A stretch of DNA of 64,000 nt from Oreohelix idahoensis (taxonomy: Eukaryota > Mollusca > Gastropoda > Stylommatophora > Oreohelicidae): contig JAMPIV010008530.1 in the NCBI GenBank assembly GCA_024509875.1, positions 1-64,000 on the forward strand, given 5' to 3'. Positions within the stretch are counted from its first letter, which is position 1. Each line of letters opens with the position of its first letter. This document shows, piece by piece, positions 1 through 9,892 of this stretch. The position numbers and the translations under genes were made by a program. The notes below the pieces were generated by a model, which saw only the letters and a program-made list of their open reading frames with translations, made no database searches and had not been told where the DNA came from.

Positions 1-435
1 ATACATATGCAGGAAGAATATTCAGATACAGGCCTGTTCAAAAAGTCTCCACCGAGACACACATTGAAAAACACTCTACCATTTTCACCGAACACTGGTC
101 GGGAACACACACTTAGAAAAACACCTTTGTTGACTTCACCCTGTCAACGCCAGAACCCAACTGCCAGCGGTCACAAAAACTCCCGCCTAAACAGTCACGG
201 GACTTCGCAGTTCACCACCGCTCAGTCCCTTCCACGGACTAGCCGTGCGAACTATTTACAGTTCTAACAATACAGACCAGCGCTCATGACGCTATCTGTA
301 CCCTATGACCTCTATCATATATTTGTTAACCCAAAACACCGTTAATCAAGTCTACAAGCGATGTAACCCTTAGTTTACTGTGACCAACCCATATACAAAG
401 TATCACCTCCCTTTTTAACCTTAACACCAAGTCTG
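1..435. other. Non-genic sequence, not identified
   Basis: No convincing gene is seen here. An open frame of 86 codons at 7-267 has no recognisable domain, and its proline- and threonine-rich composition fits noncoding C-rich sequence. It may be the end of a transposable element, but no terminal repeat is visible. Confidence 0.5.
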
Positions 436-673
436 CAGAATGGAAGAAGATCGGCTACCACAACAAATATGGGAAACCAAGAGCTAGGAATCCAGACCTC
501 CAGGATGGCCCAGAGTCCACTGGGAGGACAACATTAGGCAATCCATGAAGGACCGAGGACTAGTTTAAAACCAGGCCAGGAGGAAGACCACCATTAGGAC
601 AGTATGGCACTCTCTCTGGCAAACCTCTACACCCCAGTGTAGAAGAGGAATGACTAAATAAGTAAGTAAGTAG
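436..673 (+). mobile_element. 3' end of a LINE (GHVCRMG family), truncated
   Basis: The sequence matches, in the same orientation as its coding strand, the C-terminal reverse-transcriptase tail seen better at 33470-34049 and 20195-20610: the 'WSGHVCRMGEDRLP' region followed by 'RDPDLQDDPE' and 'GRTTLDN'. It ends in a short (TAAG)n run at about 656-673, which is the 3' tail of this family. Only about 240 bp remain and the frame is broken, so it is a dead 5'-truncated copy. Five other copies or pieces lie at 9893, 20195, 33470, 43027 and 54983. Clade not determined. Confidence 0.7.
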
Positions 674-834
674 TATTACTAAGTGCGAGTGCGACAATGA
701 CTAAATTGTGTGGATTTCTTAAGTGATGACTTACTAATGCTCAACATCAAACTCAAACTAAGAGACCACACAACTAGTATTGCACTTAAATAAAGGAAGA
801 ACATAACCTGTTTCTATTCCCTGTTTTTTATTTT

Positions 835-1337
835 ACAAATGCCAGAGATGAACAAATGCCAGAGATGAACAAATGCCAGAGATGAACAAATGCCAGAGAT
901 GAACAAATGCCAGAGATGAACAAATGCCAGAGATGAACAAATGCCAGAGATGAACAAATGCCAGAGATGAACAAATGCCAGAGATGAACAAATGCCAGAG
1001 ATGAACAAATGCCAGAGATGAACAAATGCCAGAGATGAACAAATGCCAGAGATGAACAAATGCCAGAGATGAACAAATGCCAGAGATGAACAAATGCCAG
1101 AGATGAACAAATGCCAGAGATGAACAAATGCCAGAGATGAACAAATGCCAGAGATGAACAAATGCCAGAGATGAACAAATGCCAGAGATGAACAAATGCC
1201 AGAGATGAACAAATGCCAGAGATGAACAAATGGCAGAGATGAACAAATGCCAGAGATGAACAAATGCCAGAGATGAACAAATGCCAGAGATGAACAAATG
1301 CCAGAGATGAACAAATGCCAGAGATGAACAAATGCCA
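835..1337. repeat. 17-bp minisatellite, about 29.6 copies
   Basis: The unit acaaatgccagagatga is repeated with almost no variation; one copy near 1231 reads tggcagag. Because 17 is not a multiple of 3, all three frames of the - strand stay open and give a 17-residue periodic peptide (up to 199 codons). I read that as a by-product of the repeat and not a gene. Near-perfect homogeneity suggests recent expansion or homogenisation. Confidence 0.97.
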
Positions 1338-1427
1338 AAATAAATTGAAAACAACAAAGAGCCTTGTACCAGGCTGCTACTCTGTCATGCTCCATGGACA
1401 CAACTGCCCACATATATCAGCAAAAAA

Positions 1428-1692
1428 GATCATCACTAGCTGTGACCTAACAAGTATGTGCTAGGTTAATTTACCAACCTGATCATCACTAGCGGTGACC
1501 TAACAAGTATGTGCTAGGTTAATTTACCAACCTGATCATCACTAGCTGTGACCTAACAAGGATGTGCTAGGTTAATTTACCAACCTGATCATCACTAGCT
1601 GTGACCTAACAAGTATGTGCTAGGTTAATTTACCAACCTGATCATCACTAGCTGTGACCTAACAAGGATGTGCTAGGTTAATTTACCAACCT
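1428..1692. repeat. 53-bp minisatellite, 5 copies
   Basis: Units start at 1428, 1481, 1534, 1587 and 1640, exactly 53 bp apart, each beginning gatcatcactagc and ending in ttaccaacct. Copies differ at one or two positions (tagctg/tagcgg, aagtatg/aaggatg). The g/t variant at aagtatg alternates among copies 2-5, hinting at a two-unit higher-order step. Confidence 0.96.
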
Positions 1693-2455
1693 GACTTCAA
1701 ATCACCTCTTAGCAGCAGGGATATGCACACCGTCTGCTGAAAACCAAAATAGTCACACACTCTATAGCCATGTGATACCGTCTTCAGACTGGCTGGAAGA
1801 AAAAAAATACCCCACCAACAAGGCAAGCGTGCTGGAGAGTGAACAGTTTTTTGCTTCAAGCCTGGCCCACTCCATGGTCACATGATTGTATCATGTATCA
1901 TGCTCTTCACCTAGCGGAGCATTCCAGAAGTCCAGTAGTTATAAAACATACAGCGACACAAACCAATATTCAGCTTTTGCCTCAGACTAGACCATTTTGC
2001 TTCCTTGGATTTTTCTGTTCTCATCTTTAGTCCATTATCAAGTTGATGGTTACATTTGTTATGCATTCTTTGTGCACGAGTTCTGTTTCTCCAGCAACCC
2101 TTCACATTTCCCTTCACATGTATCTTTTACCTGTTTACGATGCTCTCTGTATTTGCTACACCTTCCAGCTGTAGAAGCACTTGGTAGTATTTGTTTGATA
2201 TTGTGACTGTAAATTTATCTCTTGTTTCTTGATTTCTTAGATATCCTACTTTAAAGTGGAATCTTTAGCTATCTGCAGCTATGTACTGTTGTATACGTCT
2301 TGAGTTTCATTTGTATTTTCTCAAACAGAAGATAGTGATATGAAACCATATTTGCTATTCAACATATGTTTATGTCATGTAGTGATGATACAAACTTCTT
2401 CTTTATATATATAAGTGATCAATCAGATTTTCTACTTTGTGATCTGATGTCATAA
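1693..2455. other. Unannotated intergenic sequence
   Basis: AT-rich DNA with no open frame that shows a domain, no terminal repeats and no tandem structure beyond a short (TA)n run near 2404. Nothing further could be supported. Confidence 0.5.
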
Positions 2456-2611
2456 AATCAGAAGTTCCAAAGCTAAGGTTCAACAAGTGTACACAGAAGC
2501 ACGTAAAGAGATCAAAAGAAGCTTAAAAAAGGACAAGAGGAAATATACTGAGGACTTGGCAAGAAGGGCAGAGGAAGCCAAAAGAAATATGAGAGACCTG
2601 TACAAAAGCAC

Positions 2612-2816
2612 CAGCGTGATGCTGACCACATGACCCCTAGTGTGCTGACCACATGACCCCTAGTGTGCTGACCACATGACCCCTAGTGTGCTGACCACAT
2701 CACCCCTAGTGTGCTGACCACATCACCCCTAGTGTGCTGATGGTCAAGAAAATATGGGTATAACACCATATTCCCATATGCCACTATGGGTGTGTAATGG
2801 GATCCTTTACCTTTTA
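2612..2816. mobile_element. 205-bp insertion flanked by an 11-bp target duplication
   Basis: The 11-mer tacaaaagcac stands at 2601-2611 and again at 2817-2827, and the LINE frame is continuous if one copy and the intervening 205 bp are removed. The insert holds five 23-bp repeats (2621-2735) and an interrupted palindrome cccata...tatggg. No terminal inverted repeat or poly-A tail is visible, so the class is unknown. Confidence 0.7.
2621..2735. repeat. 23-bp minisatellite, 5 copies
   Basis: Unit gctgaccacatgacccctag plus tgt starts at 2621, 2644, 2667, 2690 and 2713. The last two copies share a g-to-c change (catcacccc), so the array grew by local duplication. It lies wholly inside the 205-bp insertion. 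Confidence 0.95.
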
Positions 2817-2969
2817 TACAAAAGCACAAAGCAGCTTATAGGGATATGCAAGCAAGCAAATGGCTTTGTCAAAGACAAGAATGGAAAATTGCTTAGCAAT
2901 GTATAAGAGCAAATATATCTAACTCACATTACTTGTTATATCCACAAAAGAGTCTGAAGTCCTCTAAAT

Positions 2970-3304
2970 CAGTGAACTACAACCTTCTTTCCTTCACGGC
3001 ACACTTAAAATGCTTTTAAAAATTCCACAGCACACTATGATATTTAAATAAGTGGATATTGTAAATATTTAAAAATTTGTTACAGTTATAAGACAACACT
3101 CCCTAATGTTTTTGTGATGGTTTTGTGGAAGATAACTCAACTTATTATTTGTAAAATTGTACATGTGAGATTCTTTTGTAATGTTTTACCTCAACATGTA
3201 ATTTTTTAAACCATTATATCGTGTATTCTGACTGGTGCCACAGCATACCAGGCAGACGTCCGTGGCACACCAGTATGCTGCAGCACACAGGTTGTGGGAC
3301 ACTG
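2970..3304. mobile_element. Nonautonomous hAT-type MITE
   Basis: The left end reads cagtgaactacaacct and the reverse complement of the right end reads cagtgtcccacaacct; 13 of 16 bases agree. Flanking octamers ctctaaat and ctgtagac match at five of eight positions and both fit the nTnTAnAn pattern of hAT target sites (consensus NTCTAGAN for Ac/Charlie-like members). There is no coding capacity in 335 bp. Terminal inverted repeats beginning CAGTG and 8-bp target duplications are known for hAT; family name not assigned. Confidence 0.62.
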
Positions 3305-3600
3305 CTGTAGACGGTCCAACAATTTTATTTCAAACTCTGAAACAACTCATAGGCATCACAGATATGAACATATGTACATCCATGCATGCTCCATCAACCA
3401 CATCTCTGAAAACATGTCCAAACCCATAGGCATTATCTCATGGACTCCTTCTCTAAACTATATCTGAACGGACGGACATCTTCTCATGGAATCCTTCTCA
3501 AAACCACGTCTCAACAAAGGGACATCACTTAATGGATTCCATAGTAACCACACGTCACCCTCATCATCACACACATGTCTTCTAACACTGGTGTGTCACT
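3305..3600. repeat. Degenerate repeats of about 55-60 bp
   Basis: The phrases 'catctctgaaaac...tctcatggactccttct', 'catcttctcatggaatccttct' and 'catcacttaatggattcc' recur roughly every 55-60 bp between about 3395 and 3545. It is a decayed short tandem repeat with no gene. Confidence 0.4.
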
Positions 3601-4110
3601 CATTCACTAACATAGAACTATGTGGCCCATAAACACCACGCAAAAGAATCATCAGCATTCATGTACCCCAGAGCAGATCGAAACAAAAATCCTATATTTG
3701 CATTTAGATCACCCATCAAAATTGTAATGTCTTTTTTTTTTAAATCCGCGGTATTTTACAATTTGGGCAGAAATTCTTCCTTCAGGGATTTTTCTTTGTC
3801 AGTGTGTTGTGCATAATATTGGATGATGTTTATCTGTATTCTCTTTTTACTGATTTGAGTGTTGCTGTTATTATTGTGGGTTCCATTTCTTCCTATTTTA
3901 TGTGGGCTTTCTGTCAGCATTGAGCATGTCCTTCAGTGTGTGGTGGGTGGGCATTGTGTTTCTCATGTCCTCATGTTTTGCAGCGTTCCAGGTTATCCAT
4001 CTTGTAATTCTCATTTCTACTGCCGCTCTATGCAGTTTTCTCTTGTTTGTTTAATGTATAAGGATTCCATTTGCCAAGCCAGGAGATTTTCCTGGAAGAA
4101 AGAAGGTAAG
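3600..4110 (-). pseudogene. LINE endonuclease relic
   Basis: On the - strand the peptides 'INIIQYYAQHTDKE' (near 3820), 'LKEEFLPKL' and 'ITILMGDLNANIG' (near 3710) appear in the order expected for the AP endonuclease of a non-LTR retrotransposon, where GDxNAxxG is the conserved catalytic motif region. Stop codons and frame changes separate them. Identification rests on these three blocks; the rest of the region up to 4110 is only weakly alike. Confidence 0.6.
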
Positions 4111-4326
4111 TTAGCAACCTAGATTCCATTATGTGTTCTCTGCATTCTGGCCTCAGTCTCTTTATCAGACAACATTCTTCTATCTTGGATGACTGAATAG
4201 AATCGTCCATATTTTTGCAGGATATGGTAAATGACCCCATGCCCAACCTTCCTTTGTGTCTTTTTATAACATGCATTGTAGATTACAGTGTTACTATTTT
4301 TGGCTCCACTTTCTACTTCCATTAAT

Positions 4327-4356
4327 GTGCGCGCGCACACACACACACACATGTGT
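4327..4356. repeat. Alternating purine-pyrimidine tract, GC/CA microsatellite
   Basis: The run gtgcgcgcgc followed by (ac)n and atgtgt is about 30 bp of alternating purine and pyrimidine, a composition that can adopt Z-DNA. No other function is suggested by the context. Confidence 0.85.
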
Positions 4357-4401
4357 CTGACATTATCAAATTCTTGTTCATAATCCACACAAAAAACACT
4401 A

Positions 4402-5925
4402 TAGTGCGTTTCAAAAAGGTCGGTCGACGATTGACTTCAAAATATCTCCATATTCCTTGCACTGATAAACACGATTTTTAGCATGTGGTCTTATATTTTC
4501 AATGTCCCAAAGTTTTTATAAAATTTGATGTTGCAGGTAGTGTTCTTTTCTTGCAACAGCTAATTCCTTTGATCTTTTTTAACGAAGTAATTATTTTGTC
4601 CTGGAAGAAAATAATTTACCGTAAATGAAGGAAGTTGCATATTTTTGGCATAGGCGTCTATACAATTCAAATGTTAGAGGGGTTTGTTAACTGATTACTA
4701 TGTGAGGTCCTTTTTTATTTCTTCGAAATATTTGAGAGAAAAATAATGCCTATTCGTTGTAAATGTTACTTTTTATACTAAAACGTGAATGGATGCATGA
4801 AGAGGTCTTGGTATGATAGTCCCGGTTGTCCGTATAATTGGAAGTGAATATAAGTTCAGCATTTTTCACTAGCCCATTATGTCTGCTGCCTGCATGTACC
4901 ATTATCAGACGTTCTCCTTTTCCACTGGGTACACATCTTTTAATCGTTCCATCTGATAACTGCCATTCTTTTTCACTTGTGTGGTGAGCATTGATCCAAG
5001 TTTTATCCACATACACAATATCATGATCTTGATTACACATTTCCCGCACTTCACGTAAATATTTACTTCTCATAGATATTAAGTGCGGCTTCTCGCAGAT
5101 GACGTTTCTTCCACTAGTGTACTTCCTAAACGTAAAGCCAATGCTTCTAACAGTTCTCCATAATGTTGATTTCGACACATCAATGTCATTGTGTGTTCTC
5201 AGCCGAATTTTCAGTTTTCTTAGTGTCACAGTTGCTTTGGAATTGAACATTCTACAAATCTCTCTTCTAATCACATCCCTGTCAAAACTATCTACTACTT
5301 CCTTTCTTCCTTGTGTCCTGGTATTGATTGAACTGAAAATTCCATTAGCTTTGAGTAATTGATGAAATGAGCATTTACATAAACCCAAAGCGTGAATAGT
5401 TCTCTTTTCAGGATTTGAGAGACTACGATACAGTTTACCACGCTTAGCTTCTCTGCAGAAATATTTATACATCTTCACTGCCATTGTATGCAGTGTAAGG
5501 AACTTGACTTTCATACCCATTGTATTACAGACCTAGAATACCGCAAGATACGCCTATGCACTGAAATACACAATCAGTAGTACGGTAACTGAACACACCG
5601 GAAGGATCAATGTAATGTTCAAAACAGTGCGGTAGTGAGCTGAAACACGGGGAAAATCACGTGAAATATGTTCAAGATGTTAAATCGAAATAGCGCACAA
5701 ATATGAAGGGGTAAGCCATCTCAAAACACGGTTGGACTAGGAGGTGGTCGATTTTGTATACTTTAAATAAAGAAAATTTAAAACCATAAGTTTGTTAACA
5801 AGGAAAAAAAAGTCCCCCTCGGAACATAGCGATCATTAGGTCATATGCAAAGTTGCAACAATTACGATCAAGTGGTTGCAGAGATATTGATTATTAAACA
5901 GCGGCAAACATTGTGAAACGCACTA
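4402..5925 (-). mobile_element. IS630/Tc1-type DNA transposon, 1524 bp
   Basis: The element is bounded by tagtgcgtttca at the left end and its reverse complement tgaaacgcacta at the right end, with TA on both sides (4400-4401 and 5926-5927). TA target duplications are the rule for the IS630-Tc1-mariner superfamily. It carries a truncated transposase on the - strand. The termini are a perfect 12-bp match, so the insertion looks younger than the hAT element upstream. It lacks an intact transposase and is at best mobilised in trans. Confidence 0.85.
4750..5520 (-). pseudogene. IS630/Tc1-like transposase, C-terminus lost
   Basis: The 256-residue frame starts 'MGMKVKFLTLHTM' at 5520. Residues about 30-170 are a helix-turn-helix and linker region ('HALGLCKCSFHQLL', 'VSKSTLWRTVRSIGFTFRKY'). 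The first catalytic aspartate lies in 'DIVYVDKTWINAHHT', followed by 'PSGKGERLIMVHAGSRHNG'. After 'DNRDYHTKTSS' the frame runs into unrelated residues and a stop, so the second and third acidic residues of the DDE/D triad are missing. The product should have no catalytic activity. It lies inside the terminal repeats at 4402 and 5925. The exact family within the superfamily is not settled. Confidence 0.8.
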
Positions 5926-5934
5926 TAGTTGTTT

Positions 5935-6420
5935 GATTAAATTTTTTATTCTGTTATGTACTGAAGGTGTCTGCTTATTTTTTTTTAGCTGTATTTCTTT
6001 GTTTTGTTTTTTTGAACTGACGGCTGTGACTGAGTTGTTTGCTTGATTGTTGGTTTTCTATTTTATTTTGTGCATTTTCTTTTTTTTAAATTTTGTACTT
6101 ACAGCTGTGGCTGAGATGTATGCTTGAGTTGGTTTTCTTTTTTGTTATGTGCTGTTTTCTTTTTGTTCTTAAATTTTGTACTGATGGCTGTGACTGAGTT
6201 GTTTGCTTGAGTTGTTGGTTTTCTTTTTTGTTTTGTGCATTTTCTTTTTTTTTATAAAAATTGTGTACTGACTGAGTTGTTTGCTTGAGTTGTTGGTTTT
6301 CCTCTTGTTTGCTTTTCTTTTGCTGTGTTTCTTCATCTTTCCTATTTACACTGATGGCTTTGATTGAGATCAATAAATCTATTGAGACTACAAGATCAGT
6401 TATATTTGAACATGCACCGT
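5935..6420. repeat. Degenerate tandem repeat of about 80-85 bp, T-rich
   Basis: Four to five imperfect units each contain 'actga.ggctgtgactgagttgtttgcttg' followed by a T-rich stretch ending 'tttgtgcattttctttt'. The last unit contains 'cactgatggctttgattgagat' at about 6350, which also appears at about 7947 on the far side of the 27-bp array. The 27-bp array therefore lies within this older repeat. Confidence 0.75.
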
Positions 6421-6499
6421 AATGTAAATGACTGGGTTGTACCTCGCCAAAACAAGGCATAATTTTATTTTAAAAAAAGGATTGAGATATTTCAGGTCC

Positions 6500-7945
6500 T
6501 TGTTTTCATTTTACTGTATTTCTTTGTCTTTTCTGTTTTGTTGTGTTTCTGTGTCTTTTCTGTTTTGTTTCTGTGTCTTTTCTGCTTTGCTGTGTTTCCT
6601 TGTCTTTTCTGTTTTGTTGTCTTTCTGTGTCTTTTCTGTTTTGTTGTGTTTCCTTGTCTTTTCTGCTTTTTTGTGTTTCCTTGTCTTTTCTGTTTTGTTG
6701 TGTTTCTGTGCTTTTTCTGTTTTGTTGTGTTTCTTCTGTTTTGTTGTGTTTCTGTGTCTTTTCTGTTTTGTTGTGTTTCTGTGTCTTTTCTGTTTTGTTG
6801 TGTTTCTGTGTCTTTTCTGTTTTGTTGTGTTTCTGTGTCTTTTCTGTTTTGTTGTGTTTCTGTGTCTTTTCTGCTTTGTTGTGTTTCCTTGTCTTTTCTG
6901 TTTTGTTGTGTTTCTGTGTCTTTTCTGTTTTGTTGTGTTTCTGTGTCTTTTCTATTTTGTTGTGTTTCTGTGTCTTTTCTGTTTTGTTGTGTTTCTGTGT
7001 CTTTTCTGTTTTGTTGTGTTTCTGTGTCTTTTCTGTTTTGTTGTGTTTCTGTGTCTTTTCTATTTTGTTTCTGTCTTTTCTGCTTTGTTGTGTTTCCTTG
7101 TCTTTTCTGTTTTGTTGTGTTTCTGTGTCTTTTCTGTTTTGTTGTGTTTCTGTGTCTTTTCTGTTTTGTTGTGTTTCTGTGTCTTTTCTGTTTTGTTGTG
7201 TTTCTGTGTCTTTTCTATTTTGTTTCTGTCTTTTCTGCTTTGTTGTGTTTCCTTGTCTTTTCTGTTTTGTTGTGTTTCTGTGTCTTTTCTGTTTTGTTGT
7301 GTTTCTGTGTCTTTTCTGTTTTGTTGTGTTTCTGTGTCTTTTCTGTTTTGTTGTGTTTCTGTGTCTTTTCTGTTTTGTTGTGTTTCTGTGTCTTTTCTAT
7401 TTTGTTGTGTTTCTGTGTCTTTTCTGTTTTGTTTCTGTGTCTTTTCTGCTTTGTTGTGTTTCCTTGTCTTTTCTGTTTTGTTGTCTTTCTGTGTCTTTTC
7501 TGTTTTGTTGTGTTTCTGTGTCTTTTCTGTTTTGTTGTGTTTCTGTGTCTTTTCTATTTTGTTGTGTTTCTGTGTCTTTTCTGTTTTGTTGTGTTTCTGT
7601 GTCTTTTCTGTTTTATTGTGTTTCTGTGCCTTTCTGTTTTGTTTCTGTGTCTTTTCTGCTTTGTTGTGTTTCCTTGTCTTTTCTGTTTTGTTGTGTTTCT
7701 GTGTCTTTTCTGCTTTGTTGTGTTTCCTTGTCTTTTCTGTTTTGTTGTGTTTCTGTGTCTTTTCTGCTTTGTTGTGTTTCCTTGTCTTTTCTGTTTTGTT
7801 GTGTTTCTCTGTCTTTTCTGTTTTGTTGTGTTTCTGTGTCTTTTCTGTTTTATTGTGTTTCTGTGTCTTTTCTGTTTTGTTGTGTGTTTTTGTCTTTTGT
7901 GTTTCCTTGCCTTTTCTGTTTTTTTGTGTTTCTTTGTTCTGTTTT
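6500..7945. repeat. 27-bp T/G-rich minisatellite, about 53 units
   Basis: The unit is tgttttgttg tgtttctgtg tcttttc (27 bp), with variants carrying 'tccttg', a 'tgcttt' and shortened units. The + strand is almost free of A for 1.4 kb. Since 27 is a multiple of 3, three frames remain open on the + strand (up to 556 codons of F, C, V, L, S only) and one on the - strand. No start context, domain or codon pattern supports a protein, so I call this a repeat only. Confidence 0.95.
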
Positions 7946-8137
7946 GCACTGATGGCTTTGATTGAGATGTTTACTTCAGTTGTTTGCTCTCTTTTTTGTT
8001 GTTGCTCTTTGAGCTTCTGTCATTCTTCAAAAAGAAGCACAATAGGCTCATCCCATGGAATCCTACCAGGTGATGAGAGTGCCGACCATCTGCCTTGAAG
8101 GGGTCCCAAAATAAGAAAACAAACACGTCATTTTTAA
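7945..8137. other. Distal part of the T-rich repeat and unique flank
   Basis: 'cactgatggctttgattgagat' followed by 'acttcagttgtttgctctctttttt' repeats the older 80-85-bp unit found before 6420. From about 8030 the sequence is unique and ends at the TA target of the mariner element. No gene seen. Confidence 0.6.
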
Positions 8138-8139
8138 TA

Positions 8140-9476
8140 CGAGGGACGGTCAAAAAGTAATGCCTCGTAATTTTTAATTTCATTGAATAGGCAAGAAAAC
8201 ATAAAATTCACATTAAAATGTAGCCCCAAGTCTGAACTTCAAAAATTTATTTCTCAATATAGTCTCCGTTATTTGTTACAGTTTTTGTCCATCTTCTCAC
8301 AATGGCATGTATCCCAGCACGGTAACAATTTGTGTCCTTTTTCCTAAACCACTGGCGTACGGCACGTTTAAGGGTCTCGGTGTCCTCAAAGTGATGTCCG
8401 CGAAGATCTTCTTTCAGTGGTCCAAACAGATGGAAGTCAGAAGGTGCAAGATCGGGACTGTAAGGGGGATGTGGTAATAATGTCCAGCCAAATTCTGCAA
8501 TCGCATCAATGGTGCGTTTTGCGGTGTGTGGCGTGGCATTATCGTGCAACAGTAGTGCAGTTCTCTGATCTTTTAATGGGTAAAGTCACCGAAGACGACC
8601 TCTAAGCTTCTTCAAAATTTCAATGTAACGTTCTGCATTCACCGTGTTTCCCTGTTCCAAGAAGTCGAGAAGAATCACACCCTTCTCATCCCAAAACACG
8701 GAGGCCATAACTTTTCCTACAGATGGTGAACTTTTGAACTTCTTTCTTGTCGGCGATGTTGTGTGATGCCATTCCATTGACTGCCTCTTGGATTCTGGTT
8801 AAAAAAAATGAACCCAAGTCTCATCACCTGTCACAATATTCGATAAAAACTCTTCTCCTTCAGTTTCGTAACGGTGCAGGAGGTTGAGGGCTATGGTTTT
8901 TCTTGTTTCTTTATGTCTGTCTGTCAACATTCTGGGTACCCACCGTGCACAAACCTTTGAATAACCCAGGTCTTTAATGATGTTCTGGACACTGCCTTTA
9001 CTAATGGACAACATGGAAGAAAGTTCATCCAGTGTTACTCGACGGTCACCACGAATGATGCCATCAACTCGATGAATGTTATGTGGAGTCACTGCAGTAG
9101 ACGGACGGCCAGTCCGCTTTGCGTCAGCCATTGAGGATTGACCTACTTCAGCTTCGTTACAATGATGTACCCAACGTCGGACAGTGCTAACATCCACTGT
9201 TGAATCTCCATAAACATTCTTCTAACGTTCGTGGATGCGAATTGGGGTCTCGCCTTCAGCATTGAGGAATTCTATGACATAACGTTGTTGTAACCGAACG
9301 TCTTTGGCAGCCATTTTTAAACTGTTACAGTGGTGCCACCTGTTACTGAAACAGGTTGGTAATGCTATACAGTGCAGAAGAGTGTTTGAGGAATCCTGCT
9401 AAATTTACAAATTGCACACCGATGCAGTATTTACATACATAAAAAATAGGAGGCATTACTTTTTGACTTTCCCTCG
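8140..9476 (-). mobile_element. Mariner element 1, 1337 bp
   Basis: Terminal inverted repeats begin cgagggacggtcaaaaagta (left) and cgagggaaagtcaaaaagta (right, reverse complement); both continue with atgcctc. They differ at only a few positions in about 32. TA flanks lie at 8138-8139 and 9477-9478. Length and ends are those of a full-length mariner, with the transposase on the - strand. It lies upstream of the zinc-finger exon A in the opposite orientation. The transposase is broken, so it is inactive. Confidence 0.95.
8247..9314 (-). pseudogene. Mariner transposase, broken by a stop and frameshifts
   Basis: The start codon is at 9314 ('MAAKDVRLQQRYVIEFLNAE'). A TAG at 9222-9224 interrupts the first helix-turn-helix. 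The second helix-turn-helix ('ISKGSVQNIIKDLGY') and WVP-type linker follow. The catalytic residues of the mariner DD34D triad are all visible: D in 'VTGDETWVHFF', D in 'LHDNATPHTA' and D in 'YSPDLAPSDFHLF'. They sit in different frames. One shift is at a T homopolymer near 8800, and another lies near 8550-8590. The C-terminus 'NNGDYIEK' ends at 8247. In the living family this protein cuts and pastes the element at TA sites; here it is a pseudogene with all domains still recognisable. Confidence 0.93.
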
Positions 9477-9780
9477 TATATGTTTTTATATCACATTCTG
9501 ATGCTGTCCCGACAAATTTTATTTTTACTTTAGAAAGGATAACTTCAGTTAATTAAACATTTTTGTTTTTTCCTGCTTGTTAAATAAACAATGAATCTGA
9601 TGTCCCAGATTAAGATGGTTTACAACAAAATATATACAAAAATAAACATTGTTGCAGCTCAATTGTGTTCTTTGGTTTTATAAGCTGTCAGTAGTATCTT
9701 AATTGTGTTCTACTCAAGTTGTAAATATTATCTTTGTTGTAAAAATAATCTATCATGTTCTATCATTCTTTCATTCTCAG

Positions 9781-9849
9781 GCTCCTGGAAACATTGAAAC
9801 AAAACCTGGATTGACTGATACAAAAATTAAATTGGAGCCAGGTTATGGA
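9781..9849 (+). CDS. Zinc-finger gene, exon A (23 codons, phase 0 to 0)
   Basis: A pyrimidine-rich tract with AG (tcattctcag, ending 9780) precedes, and gtgagt, a strong splice donor, follows at 9850. Only one frame is open and it reads 'APGNIETKPGLTDTKIKLEP' then GYG. The exon is 69 bp, so it keeps phase 0. Joined to exon B (112 bp) and exon C (1715 bp) the total is 1896 nt, an exact multiple of three ending in a stop. The peptide contains IKLE, which fits the psi-K-x-E sumoylation consensus; many C2H2 repressors carry such sites, but function here is inference. Upstream exons and the start codon were not found. Exon calls rest on splice signals and phase only. Confidence 0.6.
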
Positions 9850-9892
9850 GTGAGTAGTTTATTTGTTAATAATATACTTACATACTTTAGTC

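Larger units (their letters stand above)
2456..2925 (+). mobile_element. LINE fragment, linker before the reverse transcriptase, interrupted
   Basis: The + strand encodes 'ARKEIKRSLKKDKRKYTEDL', 'EEAKRNMRDLYKST' and then, after an insertion, 'KQLIGICKQANGFVKDKNGK'. This is the region between endonuclease and reverse transcriptase in a widespread invertebrate LINE. The same block occurs at 25203 in another copy. The reading frame resumes exactly on the other side of the 205-bp insertion at 2612-2816. Both ends are truncated and stops are present, so this is a relic. Confidence 0.72.

Noticed and set aside
814..1413. 199-codon frame on the - strand
   Set aside because: Product of the 17-bp minisatellite; all three - frames are open.
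835..2735. CRISPR-like arrays
   Set aside because: The arrays are direct tandem repeats with no unique spacers, and the genome is eukaryotic with no cas genes.
3859..4122. 87-codon hydrophobic frame, possible secreted peptide
   Set aside because: The opposite strand has LINE endonuclease blocks, which explains the sequence better.
6428..8098. Open frame of 556 codons rich in F, C, V, L and S
   Set aside because: It is the 27-bp T/G-rich minisatellite read in frame; three frames are open at once and composition is that of the repeat.
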